A model generated the notes under the pieces. That model worked only from the letters and a program-made list of their open reading frames with translations. It was not told the DNA's origin and made no database searches. From positions 62,001 to 126,000 of the forward strand of contig JAERTG010000142.1 of NCBI GenBank assembly GCA_016845065.1: a stretch of 64,000 nt of DNA, in the 5' to 3' direction. A program made the position numbers and the translations under genes. Every line of letters begins with the position of its first letter. The stretch's first letter is position 1. This stretch comes from Fidelibacterota bacterium (GTDB lineage Bacteria; Fidelibacterota; UBA8477; JABMPR01). This document shows, one piece after another, positions 52,265 to 61,330 of this stretch.

Positions 52265-54106
52265 CTATGCTCCTCCCAGTAATTCTGTGTCCGGGTATTC
52301 ATTGGTAGCCTTGGACCACTTGTTCAAGTTCTCGATTCGCTTTGACTTCTCATTGCTCAATTCAAAGGGTCGACCTCGACCATCAAAAATGAGTCCAACG
52401 GTTCCACCGTATATGTCCGTTACATGGGACTCACCCTTATCCTTACCAATCGACATCGATTTAGAAGGTGTCAATTTGGCTTTAATTGGTTCATAAGGTG
52501 CAGGCATAACAATAATTTCACCCTGCTTCAGCTCTACAACTTTTTTGCCTTCGCCTGGAAGCTCAAATTCTGCTGTCAAAATGACTGACCCCGGTTTTGG
52601 CTTACCAACGGGAGCGATACAGGTGCCTAGACGTATTAAACAATCCTTTTCAAATACTTCAACCGCAGCCTTCCTGGCATCTTCGGCCATCTCATCATTT
52701 TCAATATTCGCCATAACACCCAGCTGAGGCATCATAAAGATTGAATCAACTGCCAATTGTGTTATTCCCTCAGGAACAAAGGCATCAATCATCATGCGCA
52801 TGGCCTGCTCTCTTCGTGGAGCATGTGATAACACACCTCCAGAGCCAACGAGCAGATCTAAATCCATCATATCCACCAGCGTTTCCCCTGAGCCAGACTG
52901 ATCAAATGCATCGGAAATGGTTCTCTCCTGCTGCACACCCTTCAGACTCACTGCAAATGCCTTATGTTGAATAAAAGACAGACGGAGAGCTTCCCTGGCA
53001 ATAGCTTGTTCAATGATAAGTTCTTCTAGCGACTGAGGAACGGTTGTAGGTCGGATCATTTTGTTACCAATCCGATTGGTAAGTGTACCTTCATCGATAT
53101 CGATGGGAACCCAACGCAAGACGTTATCCAAAGTGGCTTCAGCCAGAACATTACACACCGAATAACTCATACCCAGATTGGCACTTACCGTTCGATTGAA
53201 TTGTCCCTGGAATACAGAAAAGATATCCGTTGTTGCGCCACCGATATCCACTCCAACAACTGAAATATTTTCCTGCCTGGCGACCATTTCAATCAGGGAA
53301 CCAACAGCTCCTGGCGTTGGCATGATAGGCGCATCTGTCCATGACATCAGCTTTTTATAACCTGGTGCCTGGGCCATGACATGCTCCATAAACAGGTCAT
53401 GGATCTTGTCTCGTGCTGGTCCAAGATTCTCTACTTCAAGTACGGGTCGAATATTTTCTATCAGATCTAAATCGGTAATCTCACCCAAAGTTTCAGCAAT
53501 ACTTTCTTGAGCTTTGGTGTTACCAGCATAGATAACAGGAAGCTTGTAATTCTGTCCAAGTCGAGGTTTTGGGTTCGCTGCTGCTAAAATTTCAGCCAAC
53601 TCGACAACGTGGGACACAGTACCACCATCAATACCACCGGATAACAGAATCATATCGGGACGTAGCTGACGAATACGCTCAATTTTTTGATGGGGAAGTC
53701 TACCGTCATTTGAAGCTAGAACATCCATTACAATGGATCCAGCACCCAGAGCAGCACGTTCAGCACTCTCACCCGTCATCGCCTTGACAACCCCGGCAAC
53801 CATCATCTGTAATCCGCCGCCTGCGGATGAAGTAGAGACATAAACATCAACGCCAGTACTGTCATCTCTCATGGGATGTATGATTTGATCACCATCCAAT
53901 ATTTTTAATCCCGAAAGCTCTTCAACTTCCATGATAGCATTGAGCACACCCTTGGTGACGTCTTCAAAGGGAGCTTCAACAGTTGTAGGAGCTTCTCCCC
54001 TTGTTTTTAAACGATAGCCCTGATCTGTCAATTCGATCAGGATAGCTTTGGTTGTGGTTGACCCACAATCTGTTGCCAGAATAGTTTTAAGTTTGTTACC
54101 AGCCAC
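52265..54106 (-). CDS. GlmL/MutL-type ASKHA ATPase (glutamate mutase-associated family)
   Basis: A 613-residue protein of the MutL/GlmL family, ASKHA-fold ATPases named for their place between the two subunits of adenosylcobalamin-dependent glutamate mutase. Two phosphate loops are visible: ATDCGSTTTKAIL at the N-terminus and VGVDIGGATTDIFSVF near residue 300; also LLSGGIDGGTVSHVVELAE, IYAGNTKAQESIAETLG and LVGSGGVLSHAPRREQAM. It lacks any mutase neighbour: no B12-binding DxHxxG protein and no epsilon subunit is in the window. Here it heads seven tightly packed genes of membrane and barrel proteins, so it may energise or assemble that complex. The start is GTG 54106. Confidence 0.85.
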   Translation of the reverse strand: MAGNKLKTILATDCGSTTTKAILIELTDQGYRLKTRGEAPTTVEAPFEDVTKGVLNAIMEVEELSGLKILDGDQIIHPMRDDSTGVDVYVSTSSAGGGLQMMVAGVVKAMTGESAERAALGAGSIVMDVLASNDGRLPHQKIERIRQLRPDMILLSGGIDGGTVSHVVELAEILAAANPKPRLGQNYKLPVIYAGNTKAQESIAETLGEITDLDLIENIRPVLEVENLGPARDKIHDLFMEHVMAQAPGYKKLMSWTDAPIMPTPGAVGSLIEMVARQENISVVGVDIGGATTDIFSVFQGQFNRTVSANLGMSYSVCNVLAEATLDNVLRWVPIDIDEGTLTNRIGNKMIRPTTVPQSLEELIIEQAIAREALRLSFIQHKAFAVSLKGVQQERTISDAFDQSGSGETLVDMMDLDLLVGSGGVLSHAPRREQAMRMMIDAFVPEGITQLAVDSIFMMPQLGVMANIENDEMAEDARKAAVEVFEKDCLIRLGTCIAPVGKPKPGSVILTAEFELPGEGKKVVELKQGEIIVMPAPYEPIKAKLTPSKSMSIGKDKGESHVTDIYGGTVGLIFDGRGRPFELSNEKSKRIENLNKWSKATNEYPDTELLGGA

Positions 54107-54154
54107 TATTTCGGTCCTTCATTTAAGATTTGTAAACTCCGATTATGGAGTGAT

Positions 54155-55189
54155 TTATTGTTTCAGACGAGGATCCAATGCATCTCGTAAACCCTCACCG
54201 ACAAGATTATAAACAGTCACAGTAATAAATATTGCTAATCCCGGAAAGGTAGTTAACCACCAACCTGTTGGGAGCGTATCCCTTGCACTACTAAGCAGGG
54301 ATCCCCAGGTCGCCTGCTCAGGAGGTGCTCCAAAACCAAGAAAACTAAGCCCAGACTCAATCAGAATTGCAGCAGCTACACCAAAGGTTGCTGTTACGAG
54401 GACAGGTGTCAAAGTATTAGGTAATACGTGTCTGAAAATAGTACGAAAGTCCCTGTATCCCAGTGCTTTAGCTGCTACCACATAATCCTCATTTTTGACT
54501 TTCAAGAATTCACCCCGAGTGAAACGAGCTACTCCCGTCCAGCCAGTCAGGCCCAATATTATCATGATATTGATAATAGACTGGGTCTCCATCACTGCAA
54601 CGATGGTAATAATGAGAAACATGCGGGGAAAAGTAATCATAATTTCAATCATTCGTTGAATGATGATATCTATTACCCCTCCATAAAAACCTGCTAACGC
54701 TCCCAGGATGACACCAATGAAAACATAGATGGCTACTGCTACAAATCCCACCAATAGACTCACACGAGCACCATGAATCATTTGAGACAGTACATCTCGA
54801 CCTAACTCATCCGTTCCAAATATATGAGCCCGGCTGGGCGGTTGCAGTTTTACCTTAAGATTATACTCAGTTGATGAATAAGGAATCACAGGATAAATGG
54901 CCCAGTCCCCTTCTTCATATTTTTCCTCTAGAATCTTAAACTGCTGACTCTTAAAGGCATCCTGCCAATTCATACCAAACCATTTTACACCGTACTCCCT
55001 GAATACTGGAAAGTAGGTGTTGCCTTCATATCTCATAACAATGGGCTTGTCATTCGCCAGGAAATCAGCGAATATGAAGACAAAAAGCAGGACATAAATG
55101 ATATGTAAAGACAGAACTGCCAACTTGTTCTTGCGGAACTGTGAGCCGACAATCTGGGAATAGGTGCGTGCTGGTGCCATCTCTGACAT
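54155..55189 (-). CDS. Oligopeptide-type ABC transporter permease (DppC/OppC/YejE-like)
   Basis: A 344-residue inner-membrane permease. It has the OppC-type N-terminal helix, a periplasmic loop of about 85 residues with IFGTDELGRDVLSQMIHGAR, and the binding-protein-dependent permease core ending in the EAA loop AAKALGYRDFRTIFRHVLPN and ESGLSFLGFGAPPEQATWG. The long first loop resembles YejE of the microcin C/peptide importer. It starts one base inside the stop of the partner permease (TAATG). Its ATPases are not in the window, so they must be supplied from elsewhere. Confidence 0.9.
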   Translation of the reverse strand: MSEMAPARTYSQIVGSQFRKNKLAVLSLHIIYVLLFVFIFADFLANDKPIVMRYEGNTYFPVFREYGVKWFGMNWQDAFKSQQFKILEEKYEEGDWAIYPVIPYSSTEYNLKVKLQPPSRAHIFGTDELGRDVLSQMIHGARVSLLVGFVAVAIYVFIGVILGALAGFYGGVIDIIIQRMIEIMITFPRMFLIITIVAVMETQSIINIMIILGLTGWTGVARFTRGEFLKVKNEDYVVAAKALGYRDFRTIFRHVLPNTLTPVLVTATFGVAAAILIESGLSFLGFGAPPEQATWGSLLSSARDTLPTGWWLTTFPGLAIFITVTVYNLVGEGLRDALDPRLKQ

Positions 55190-56574
55190 TAGCGCTTCTC
55201 CTCAAACGTAATTCGTGGGTCAACTACGGCGTATAATAAATCTGATAGTAAGATGCCTGACAGAGTCAGCATGGCTGAGATCGTGGTTACTGCCATAATG
55301 ATTGGATAATCACGGAACAGGACAGCATTAAAACTCAATTGCCCCATCCCGGGAATAGAGAAAATAGACTCAATAATAATTGAACCCGAAATGGCCAGTG
55401 GCAACAGGTTCGCCAGCATGGTGATAATTGGGATCAGAGAGTTTCTAAGCGCATGTTTATAGGTCACTGTACGCTCACTGAGACCCTTGGCACGAGCTGT
55501 TCGAATGTAGTCTTGCCTGATCACTTCCAGCATGGATCCACGCATATACCGTGATAGCGCAGAAAAAGAACCATAGGTCCAGATAATTAGGGGAAGCGCA
55601 ACGTGATGTCCAAGATCTAGCAGGTATTCCCAGGTACTCATGTCCTCTGCTCCAAGACTATGCAGACCTGTTACAGGGAAGACATCCCAGAAATCGCCAC
55701 CACCAAAAAAGACAATGGCCATGGTAGCTACCCAAAAGTTAGGTAGAGAATAAAGGATAAATAGAATAACTGTGGTAACCTTATCCCCTGTAGAGTATTG
55801 ATGGGTCGCAGAATAAATGCCCAGGGGTATAGCAATCAAATATGCGAGAATGAATGAGGTTAGAGTAAAGATCAGAGATACTGGTACACTTTCTTTAATG
55901 TGATCCCAGACGGGTCGATTGTCCTTGATGGATGTTCCAAAATCAAGGGTGATCATATTGACTAACCAGCGTGGGTATTGAGCATCTGTGAAAATCTTCT
56001 TAAATTTTTGAAATCCTGTGAATTGGTAACTGTCTCTGGCTGCATTACGAACAACTCCTGTTGAGTCCGTTCCACCATACCACCAGTTCTGAATGTATTC
56101 CAGTTGCTTCTCTACACTCATTTCTGCACTAATACTCAGCTTCTGTTTGATAGTCAGAATTTCGAGTACAACCGTGGTCTCATCTTCTGTAAGGTCGGCA
56201 GATTCTAGCAACCCAACCAGAAACGGCACGGCCACTTCGTCGGCTTGCTTAATCGGTTCAACAATATCATCGTAGTCCCTACCGCTAAGCTCCTGACCCT
56301 CAGCAAGATAGTTCTCGACAGCCTCCCAGTTGCCTTCAACATTGAAAATGACGAAATTAAGTAAGAGTGGCTTGTCAAGACCGTAGATTTCACGGGTCTG
56401 TTCAATGACTTGCTTGGCAAGATTCTGATCTGAAGACATACCAGATTGCTGATTACCCATTTTGAAGGCTGTTGGATCACCAGGGGCAAGCTTGATAATG
56501 ATAAAGGTAATGATGGATATCCCAAAAAGGGTTGGGAAGATCAAGAGAATACGTTTGAGGAAGTAGCGCCACAT
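55189..56574 (-). CDS. Oligopeptide-type ABC transporter permease (DppB/OppB/YejB-like) with a helical periplasmic insert
   Basis: A 461-residue permease. The N-terminus RYFLKRILLIFPTLFGISI and APGDP motif are those of OppB/DppB, and the EAA loop is RTARAKGLSERTVTYKHALRN. Ordinary members have about 310-340 residues; here about 125 extra residues (about 80-205) between TM1 and TM2 form an alpha-helical, HEAT-like segment (DDIVEPIKQADEVAVPFLVG, LTEDETTVVLEILTIKQ). The start is ATG 56574, which overlaps the binding-protein stop by one base; the frame upstream of it lies within that gene. It pairs with the downstream permease. Confidence 0.88.
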   Translation of the reverse strand: MWRYFLKRILLIFPTLFGISIITFIIIKLAPGDPTAFKMGNQQSGMSSDQNLAKQVIEQTREIYGLDKPLLLNFVIFNVEGNWEAVENYLAEGQELSGRDYDDIVEPIKQADEVAVPFLVGLLESADLTEDETTVVLEILTIKQKLSISAEMSVEKQLEYIQNWWYGGTDSTGVVRNAARDSYQFTGFQKFKKIFTDAQYPRWLVNMITLDFGTSIKDNRPVWDHIKESVPVSLIFTLTSFILAYLIAIPLGIYSATHQYSTGDKVTTVILFILYSLPNFWVATMAIVFFGGGDFWDVFPVTGLHSLGAEDMSTWEYLLDLGHHVALPLIIWTYGSFSALSRYMRGSMLEVIRQDYIRTARAKGLSERTVTYKHALRNSLIPIITMLANLLPLAISGSIIIESIFSIPGMGQLSFNAVLFRDYPIIMAVTTISAMLTLSGILLSDLLYAVVDPRITFEEKR

Positions 56575-58421
56575 TATGAGGATTCTCCCACCATTGAAGT
56601 ATTCCGCCACCAGCTATACAACTTGTAGCCAGGACGAATAGGAATCCATTTTACACCATGGAATTCTTTCAGGTAAGCACCAGGATCGCGTTGGTAAAAC
56701 ATGAATGTGTATGGTTGCTCCTCATGAAAAATTTCCTGTAAGCGGAAATACATGGCATTTCGCTTTTCTTTATCCATCTCAAATCGAGCGGTCTCAATAA
56801 GCGAATCAGCTTCAGCATGTCGGAACCCCATATAATTCGAGCCTCGATCTCCAATGTTATCTGAATGCCAGATCTGATATGGATCAGATTCCAGCCCACC
56901 AATCCACAACAGGGACACAACATCAAACTGGCGATCTCGTAGATTTTCAACATAAACTGACCACTCTAACTGCCTGATATTCACTACAATACCAACTTTA
57001 CGCAAATCTTCTTTCAACATGAGCGCCATGTACTTGGAACTTGTTGATCCTGCAGATACCGAGAAAGTAAAACTAAATGGTACCCCATCCTTATCACGAA
57101 TACCATCACCATCATGATCTATCCAACCAGCTTCCTCAATGAGCTCCACTGCCCTGACGGGATCATAGGGCCACCGCTCTATATTGTGGTTGTATTGTTC
57201 ACCATATATATAGAAAGGTCCAATGGTTGGAATCCCTAAGCCATAGGACACATACTTATTATACGAATCCCTGTCAATGAGCATGGTCATAGCCTGCCTT
57301 ACACGTTTATCACTGAAATAGGGTTTATCATTGTTCCAGCCGATGTAGCTGTATGCAGGCACTACATAGCTTACCTTCTGGTATTTTTCCAGAAAGTCAG
57401 GTGTGTTGGTCTGAGTGAAATACTGAACCGCCCGCATACGAGGAATAAAATCAATTTCGCCTGCTTTTAGAGCTGTCAGACGTGCTGTGGCATCAGAAAT
57501 GACCTTTACAATGACCTTTTCTAGATAGGCACCCTCATCAGAGTAACTTTTGATATAGGTAGAGTCATCATTCCAATAATCATCATTTCTAACATAGGAC
57601 ATATAATCGCCAGTGATCCATTTATCGAAACGCCAGGGACCTGATCCAATGATGGGTTCAGCGTCCTCTCCAACGGGTCTCCCCTGGGGATGTGTATTAA
57701 AGGCATCTGCAAATTCTTTTATGGCAGCTTCTTCACGTGTAACCGATGTGTTCAAGAGATCTTCAACCGTATATCGATCCAACAATCCCTTTGGATCCCA
57801 GACATGTTTGGGAATAATATGAAATCCACCAAGAATTTCCTGATTTCTGAAATAGGTCTCAGAACTGGTGATGATAAACTCATTTTGCTCATTGATTCTG
57901 GCACTAACCACTTTAGAAAAGGAGCTGCGCATGGGCGCGCAATCTACAAAGGGATTAAGGACAGCCTTGATGGAAAACAGTACATCCTCCGCCGTAAGTG
58001 GCTGGCCATCATGCCAGTAGGCGTCTTCTCTAATCTTAAAAGTAAAAGTATATCCATCCTCGCTGATGTGAAAGCTCTCAGCCAGCAGCGGACGATCAAA
58101 GCGCCATGTTTCGTAGTCATAATCCAACAGAGTTTCATAGATGTAGTCAAGTACTCTTGTGGCAGCAGCTGAAGTTGAAGTATAGGTGTTCAGGTGTTCC
58201 GGTTCAGCAGATTCAGCCAACACCAGGGTTCCACCTTCGGAGGGCTCCAAATTCTGAGGACTACTTTCAAAAACAGTCTGGTCACCTGTAAGGTCGACTC
58301 TCACTCCCCCAGCATTGCCTAATTCATCATCATCAACATTCTCAACGCTTCGTAAACCCAAATTGGCAAAAATGATCAGAAGGATCAGAATGGAGAATTG
58401 AATAAGAAAAGATTTTTTCAT
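56574..58421 (-). CDS. Family 5 extracellular solute-binding protein (peptide/YejA-like)
   Basis: A 615-residue periplasmic binding protein for peptides or nickel-type ligands. A signal peptide (FLIQFSILILLIIFANLGLR) is followed by a linker and the SBP_bac_5 domain: ESFHISEDGYTFTFKIREDA, YWHDGQPLTAEDVLFSIKAV, GPWRFDKW, ALKAGEIDFIPR, VRQAMTMLIDRDSYNKYVSY and FDVVSLLWIGGLESDPYQIW (parts). The length fits the YejA-like group. It starts immediately after the cdsA stop with no gap and its stop overlaps the OppB start, so the uptake genes are co-translated. No paired ATPase is in the window. Confidence 0.9.
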   Translation of the reverse strand: MKKSFLIQFSILILLIIFANLGLRSVENVDDDELGNAGGVRVDLTGDQTVFESSPQNLEPSEGGTLVLAESAEPEHLNTYTSTSAAATRVLDYIYETLLDYDYETWRFDRPLLAESFHISEDGYTFTFKIREDAYWHDGQPLTAEDVLFSIKAVLNPFVDCAPMRSSFSKVVSARINEQNEFIITSSETYFRNQEILGGFHIIPKHVWDPKGLLDRYTVEDLLNTSVTREEAAIKEFADAFNTHPQGRPVGEDAEPIIGSGPWRFDKWITGDYMSYVRNDDYWNDDSTYIKSYSDEGAYLEKVIVKVISDATARLTALKAGEIDFIPRMRAVQYFTQTNTPDFLEKYQKVSYVVPAYSYIGWNNDKPYFSDKRVRQAMTMLIDRDSYNKYVSYGLGIPTIGPFYIYGEQYNHNIERWPYDPVRAVELIEEAGWIDHDGDGIRDKDGVPFSFTFSVSAGSTSSKYMALMLKEDLRKVGIVVNIRQLEWSVYVENLRDRQFDVVSLLWIGGLESDPYQIWHSDNIGDRGSNYMGFRHAEADSLIETARFEMDKEKRNAMYFRLQEIFHEEQPYTFMFYQRDPGAYLKEFHGVKWIPIRPGYKLYSWWRNTSMVGESS

Positions 58422-59252
58422 CTATAGCCCAACAACAAATATTAAATATAAATAACTCAAAGGCGCAGAGAACAATATGGAATCAAAACGATCCCAAGCT
58501 CCCCCGTGCCCAGGTAAAAGATTTGATGAATCTTTTACGCCTACATCCCTCTTTACCAGGGATTCAGCAAAATCACCAAGTTGCCCACCAACACCAGCAA
58601 TCAAACCTAAAATCAGGGCATCAATATAATCGAGTCCTGGTAACCAGCCAGCCCACACAATAATGACGATGGCGATCAAAGCGCCGATCAAACCGGAAAT
58701 GGATCCTTCCCAGCTTTTATTTGGACTTACCCGAGGAAAAATTTTGTGTTTGCCAATAGCTGAGCCAATAAGGTAGGCCAGGGTATCGCATGTCCAGACC
58801 CCGATGAAAACGGTCAGGACTGCATATCCTCCCAGGTGCCCTCCTTGCCCTTCAAAACCCAATTGTTGTAGCAAAATAAAGTACGACATGGCTAGCGCAA
58901 TAAAAGTCGCAGCGAAAAGTGTAGAGGCGACATTCTCCAATACATGGGATTTTTTCCGAAACATTTCCCAGGTTAAAATGAGGAGAACGGCAACAATCAA
59001 AATCGCTCCCAAATGCTTACCGTCCATAAGGAGATGATCACCAACAAGGCTAAGGTACAGGAAATAACCAAGCCAGACATTGGGCTCAGTACCATTTGGA
59101 CGCAACATCCGATGAATTTCCCCAAGTATAAGCAAACCAACGATTGTGAAAATTACCATAAAAATATCGTGAGTATAGAGGGTGATCCCAATGAGAGCAG
59201 GGATACCAATTATGACTACAGGGGCGCGTTTTATAATATTTGTCAATGACAT
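58422..59252 (-). CDS. cdsA: Phosphatidate cytidylyltransferase
   Basis: A 276-residue integral membrane enzyme that makes CDP-diacylglycerol from phosphatidate and CTP, the branch point of phospholipid synthesis. About eight hydrophobic segments. The family signature SLVKRDVGVKDSSNLLPGHG followed by GAWDR is complete, and the earlier SPNKSWEGSISGL is also conserved. Its stop abuts the start of the peptide-binding protein with zero spacing, and 95 bases separate it from the TPR lipoprotein. Linkage to peptide uptake has no obvious functional logic. Confidence 0.93.
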   Translation of the reverse strand: MSLTNIIKRAPVVIIGIPALIGITLYTHDIFMVIFTIVGLLILGEIHRMLRPNGTEPNVWLGYFLYLSLVGDHLLMDGKHLGAILIVAVLLILTWEMFRKKSHVLENVASTLFAATFIALAMSYFILLQQLGFEGQGGHLGGYAVLTVFIGVWTCDTLAYLIGSAIGKHKIFPRVSPNKSWEGSISGLIGALIAIVIIVWAGWLPGLDYIDALILGLIAGVGGQLGDFAESLVKRDVGVKDSSNLLPGHGGAWDRFDSILFSAPLSYLYLIFVVGL

Positions 59253-59347
59253 ATTAGAGCGCTGAAATTATTGGGCGCCCCCCCAAACACCAACATGTTT
59301 TCGGCAAATGGTAATATTATCCGTTAGGAGCAAGAAATGGGAGTGTT

Positions 59348-61330
59348 TTATTTTTCATTCTCGCTCTCTTTTGGATCCTTAGGTTTATTAGATTTTCGGT
59401 CTGCATCCTGCTCGTCCTTTTCCACCTCTTTTTCTTTTCCTTCTTCATCAGGAAGTTCTTTTTCTTTTTTCTGAGCTGGATCTTGAGTCAATGCATTTAA
59501 GCGATTCCTGGCCGTCTTCGCCAGGGGATCATCGGGAAAATGGGCTACCATATAGCTGTAAGATTCCACAGCCGAGGTCTTATCGAATAGGAAATGATCG
59601 TTCAACCAGGCGTGGTTGAAACAGGATTTACCCCTTATAGAAGCAGAAATTGTTGAATCCTCTTTTAAGGAAAAATACTCAGAACTAGCTGCCTGGTGCT
59701 GCCCAGACTCAAAAAGAGAAGCAATTTGAATAAATCTTTCTTCATTTTGGTCAATTTCTAATTCTGTCTCTTCAGGCTCACTTATGATCGTGCTGTAATA
59801 ATTAGGGTACTTTTGCTCAATCTGAGCCAGGGCTTGACGCCCCCCTTCATAGTCTCCACGAATTGACTCTAAAGCGTAGTATTGCATATATGCGCACTGA
59901 TGCTTCAGCGAGGAATCCGATGTACTCAGCTCAAGATTACTCAATATTTCCAAGGTAGTATCCACCCTGGTAAACTCGAACAGCATGTATTCTGCTAGCG
60001 AATATCGATTTTCATCGATCTTCTTGTTTATTCTGAGGGAATCTTTTTCAGAGACTTCGACGGTCTCGATCACAACCCTTTTATTCCCATCAAATTTACT
60101 CGCAGGGGCTCGTTGATCCTGATTCGCTGGTTTTCCTGACCTGGAGCGTCCTCTCTTATTCGAACTGCGATTAGATCTGCTCTTGGATGATTTCTTCTTC
60201 GCCTTCTCCAATGGTGGAAGTCCAGCTAGCTCTCTGCGATAGTTCGTATAATCCAGTTGAATTTTTTCATACCGGGCTATCTGTTTATTTTTCATAGTTG
60301 CTTTGTTCACAAGGGGTGAACGAGATGATTGAGTTTTTACATTGCCATATGCTGCCTTAGCCTCAGTATAGTTCAATCGGTGTGTGAGAAACAATTCTCC
60401 AAGGTAAAAGCTGGCTTCAGCAGACACCTCAGTGCGATTATAATCCTCAACAATGCTCGTTAATTTCGTTTCGGCTCTCTCAATTTCATCCATGACCAGG
60501 TACAGCTTGCCCAGCTCTACCTCCAACTGTCCTCGAATTTCGACAAATTTATCACTGAGCAGCATGCCTTGAATCATTTCCACTGCATCCTCATCCCTAT
60601 TCAGGGCTTTGAGCATACTGGTTTGTCTTATAATGGCTTCCACTTTCAGGGATTCGGATGGTTTAAACTTCGAGACGGTCTGATAAGCTTTGAGGGCACC
60701 ATCAAAATCCAGCTCGTTCTCCCGCATTTTTCCAACCTGAAATTGAGCCTGTGCCTTAGTGAAACCATCCGGAGAGCGATCAATCACCTGCTCCAGATAT
60801 TTTTCTGCAACTCCCAGACTATCCTGTTGTACTGCAATCTCTCCCAATAACAATAAGGCATCCGCCTGAAGACCACGATCTTTGTCACCCTTCAACACAC
60901 GTGAGGCTTCGTAGCGGGCCATTTCCATATCTCCCGTCTTCATGAGGCATCTACCGATCCAGAGTGGAACCTCATTGGTATGAGGCGAATTAGAGTAAAC
61001 TGAACTCAATTCCTCGAAATGACGTTTTGCCAGCAGAAAATCACCCTTGAAATAGTATGCTTTTGCTATAATAAACTGGGCATCGTCCCGGTATTTGCTA
61101 TCGGGGAATTTTGTGAGTAGCTTTTTTGATTTCTCAATAGCTTTCGAATATAGGGCTATCTCATCGCGGCTTACGGTCTCAGTTTGATTTTCCCTGGTAA
61201 GCTTCTGAGCTTCAGCGAAATACTCCTCAGCATTGTAAAAGGTATTGTAGTAAGCACATGATTGCATTCCAAGAAACACCAGTAGGAAGATTGATGTCAG
61301 GTATTTCCTGAAATTACTTGAGTTGAGCAT
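59348..61330 (-). CDS. TPR lipoprotein (FCB-type, YYNTFYNA motif)
   Basis: A 660-residue outer-membrane lipoprotein. The signal peptide YLTSIFLLVFLGMQSC has lipobox G-M-Q-S-C; directly after it comes AYYNTFYNAEEYFAEAQ, a motif seen in Marinimicrobia/Calditrichota-like TPR proteins. About a dozen tetratricopeptide-type helical pairs follow (DDAQFIIAKAYYFKGDF, PLWIGRCLMKTGDMEMARYE, ASFYLGELFLTHRLNYTEAK), interrupted by a basic Ser/Lys/Arg-rich linker near 390-430. The last 45 residues are almost all Lys/Glu/Asp. It may scaffold envelope or peptidoglycan machinery. The start is ATG 61330, with GAGGA seven bases upstream; it overlaps the Sir2 stop by 17 bases. Confidence 0.8.
   Translation of the reverse strand: MLNSSNFRKYLTSIFLLVFLGMQSCAYYNTFYNAEEYFAEAQKLTRENQTETVSRDEIALYSKAIEKSKKLLTKFPDSKYRDDAQFIIAKAYYFKGDFLLAKRHFEELSSVYSNSPHTNEVPLWIGRCLMKTGDMEMARYEASRVLKGDKDRGLQADALLLLGEIAVQQDSLGVAEKYLEQVIDRSPDGFTKAQAQFQVGKMRENELDFDGALKAYQTVSKFKPSESLKVEAIIRQTSMLKALNRDEDAVEMIQGMLLSDKFVEIRGQLEVELGKLYLVMDEIERAETKLTSIVEDYNRTEVSAEASFYLGELFLTHRLNYTEAKAAYGNVKTQSSRSPLVNKATMKNKQIARYEKIQLDYTNYRRELAGLPPLEKAKKKSSKSRSNRSSNKRGRSRSGKPANQDQRAPASKFDGNKRVVIETVEVSEKDSLRINKKIDENRYSLAEYMLFEFTRVDTTLEILSNLELSTSDSSLKHQCAYMQYYALESIRGDYEGGRQALAQIEQKYPNYYSTIISEPEETELEIDQNEERFIQIASLFESGQHQAASSEYFSLKEDSTISASIRGKSCFNHAWLNDHFLFDKTSAVESYSYMVAHFPDDPLAKTARNRLNALTQDPAQKKEKELPDEEGKEKEVEKDEQDADRKSNKPKDPKESENEK

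Noticed and set aside
52265-54106. Glutamate mutase locus
   Set aside because: Only the GlmL-like ATPase is present; no B12-binding or catalytic mutase subunit is in the window.
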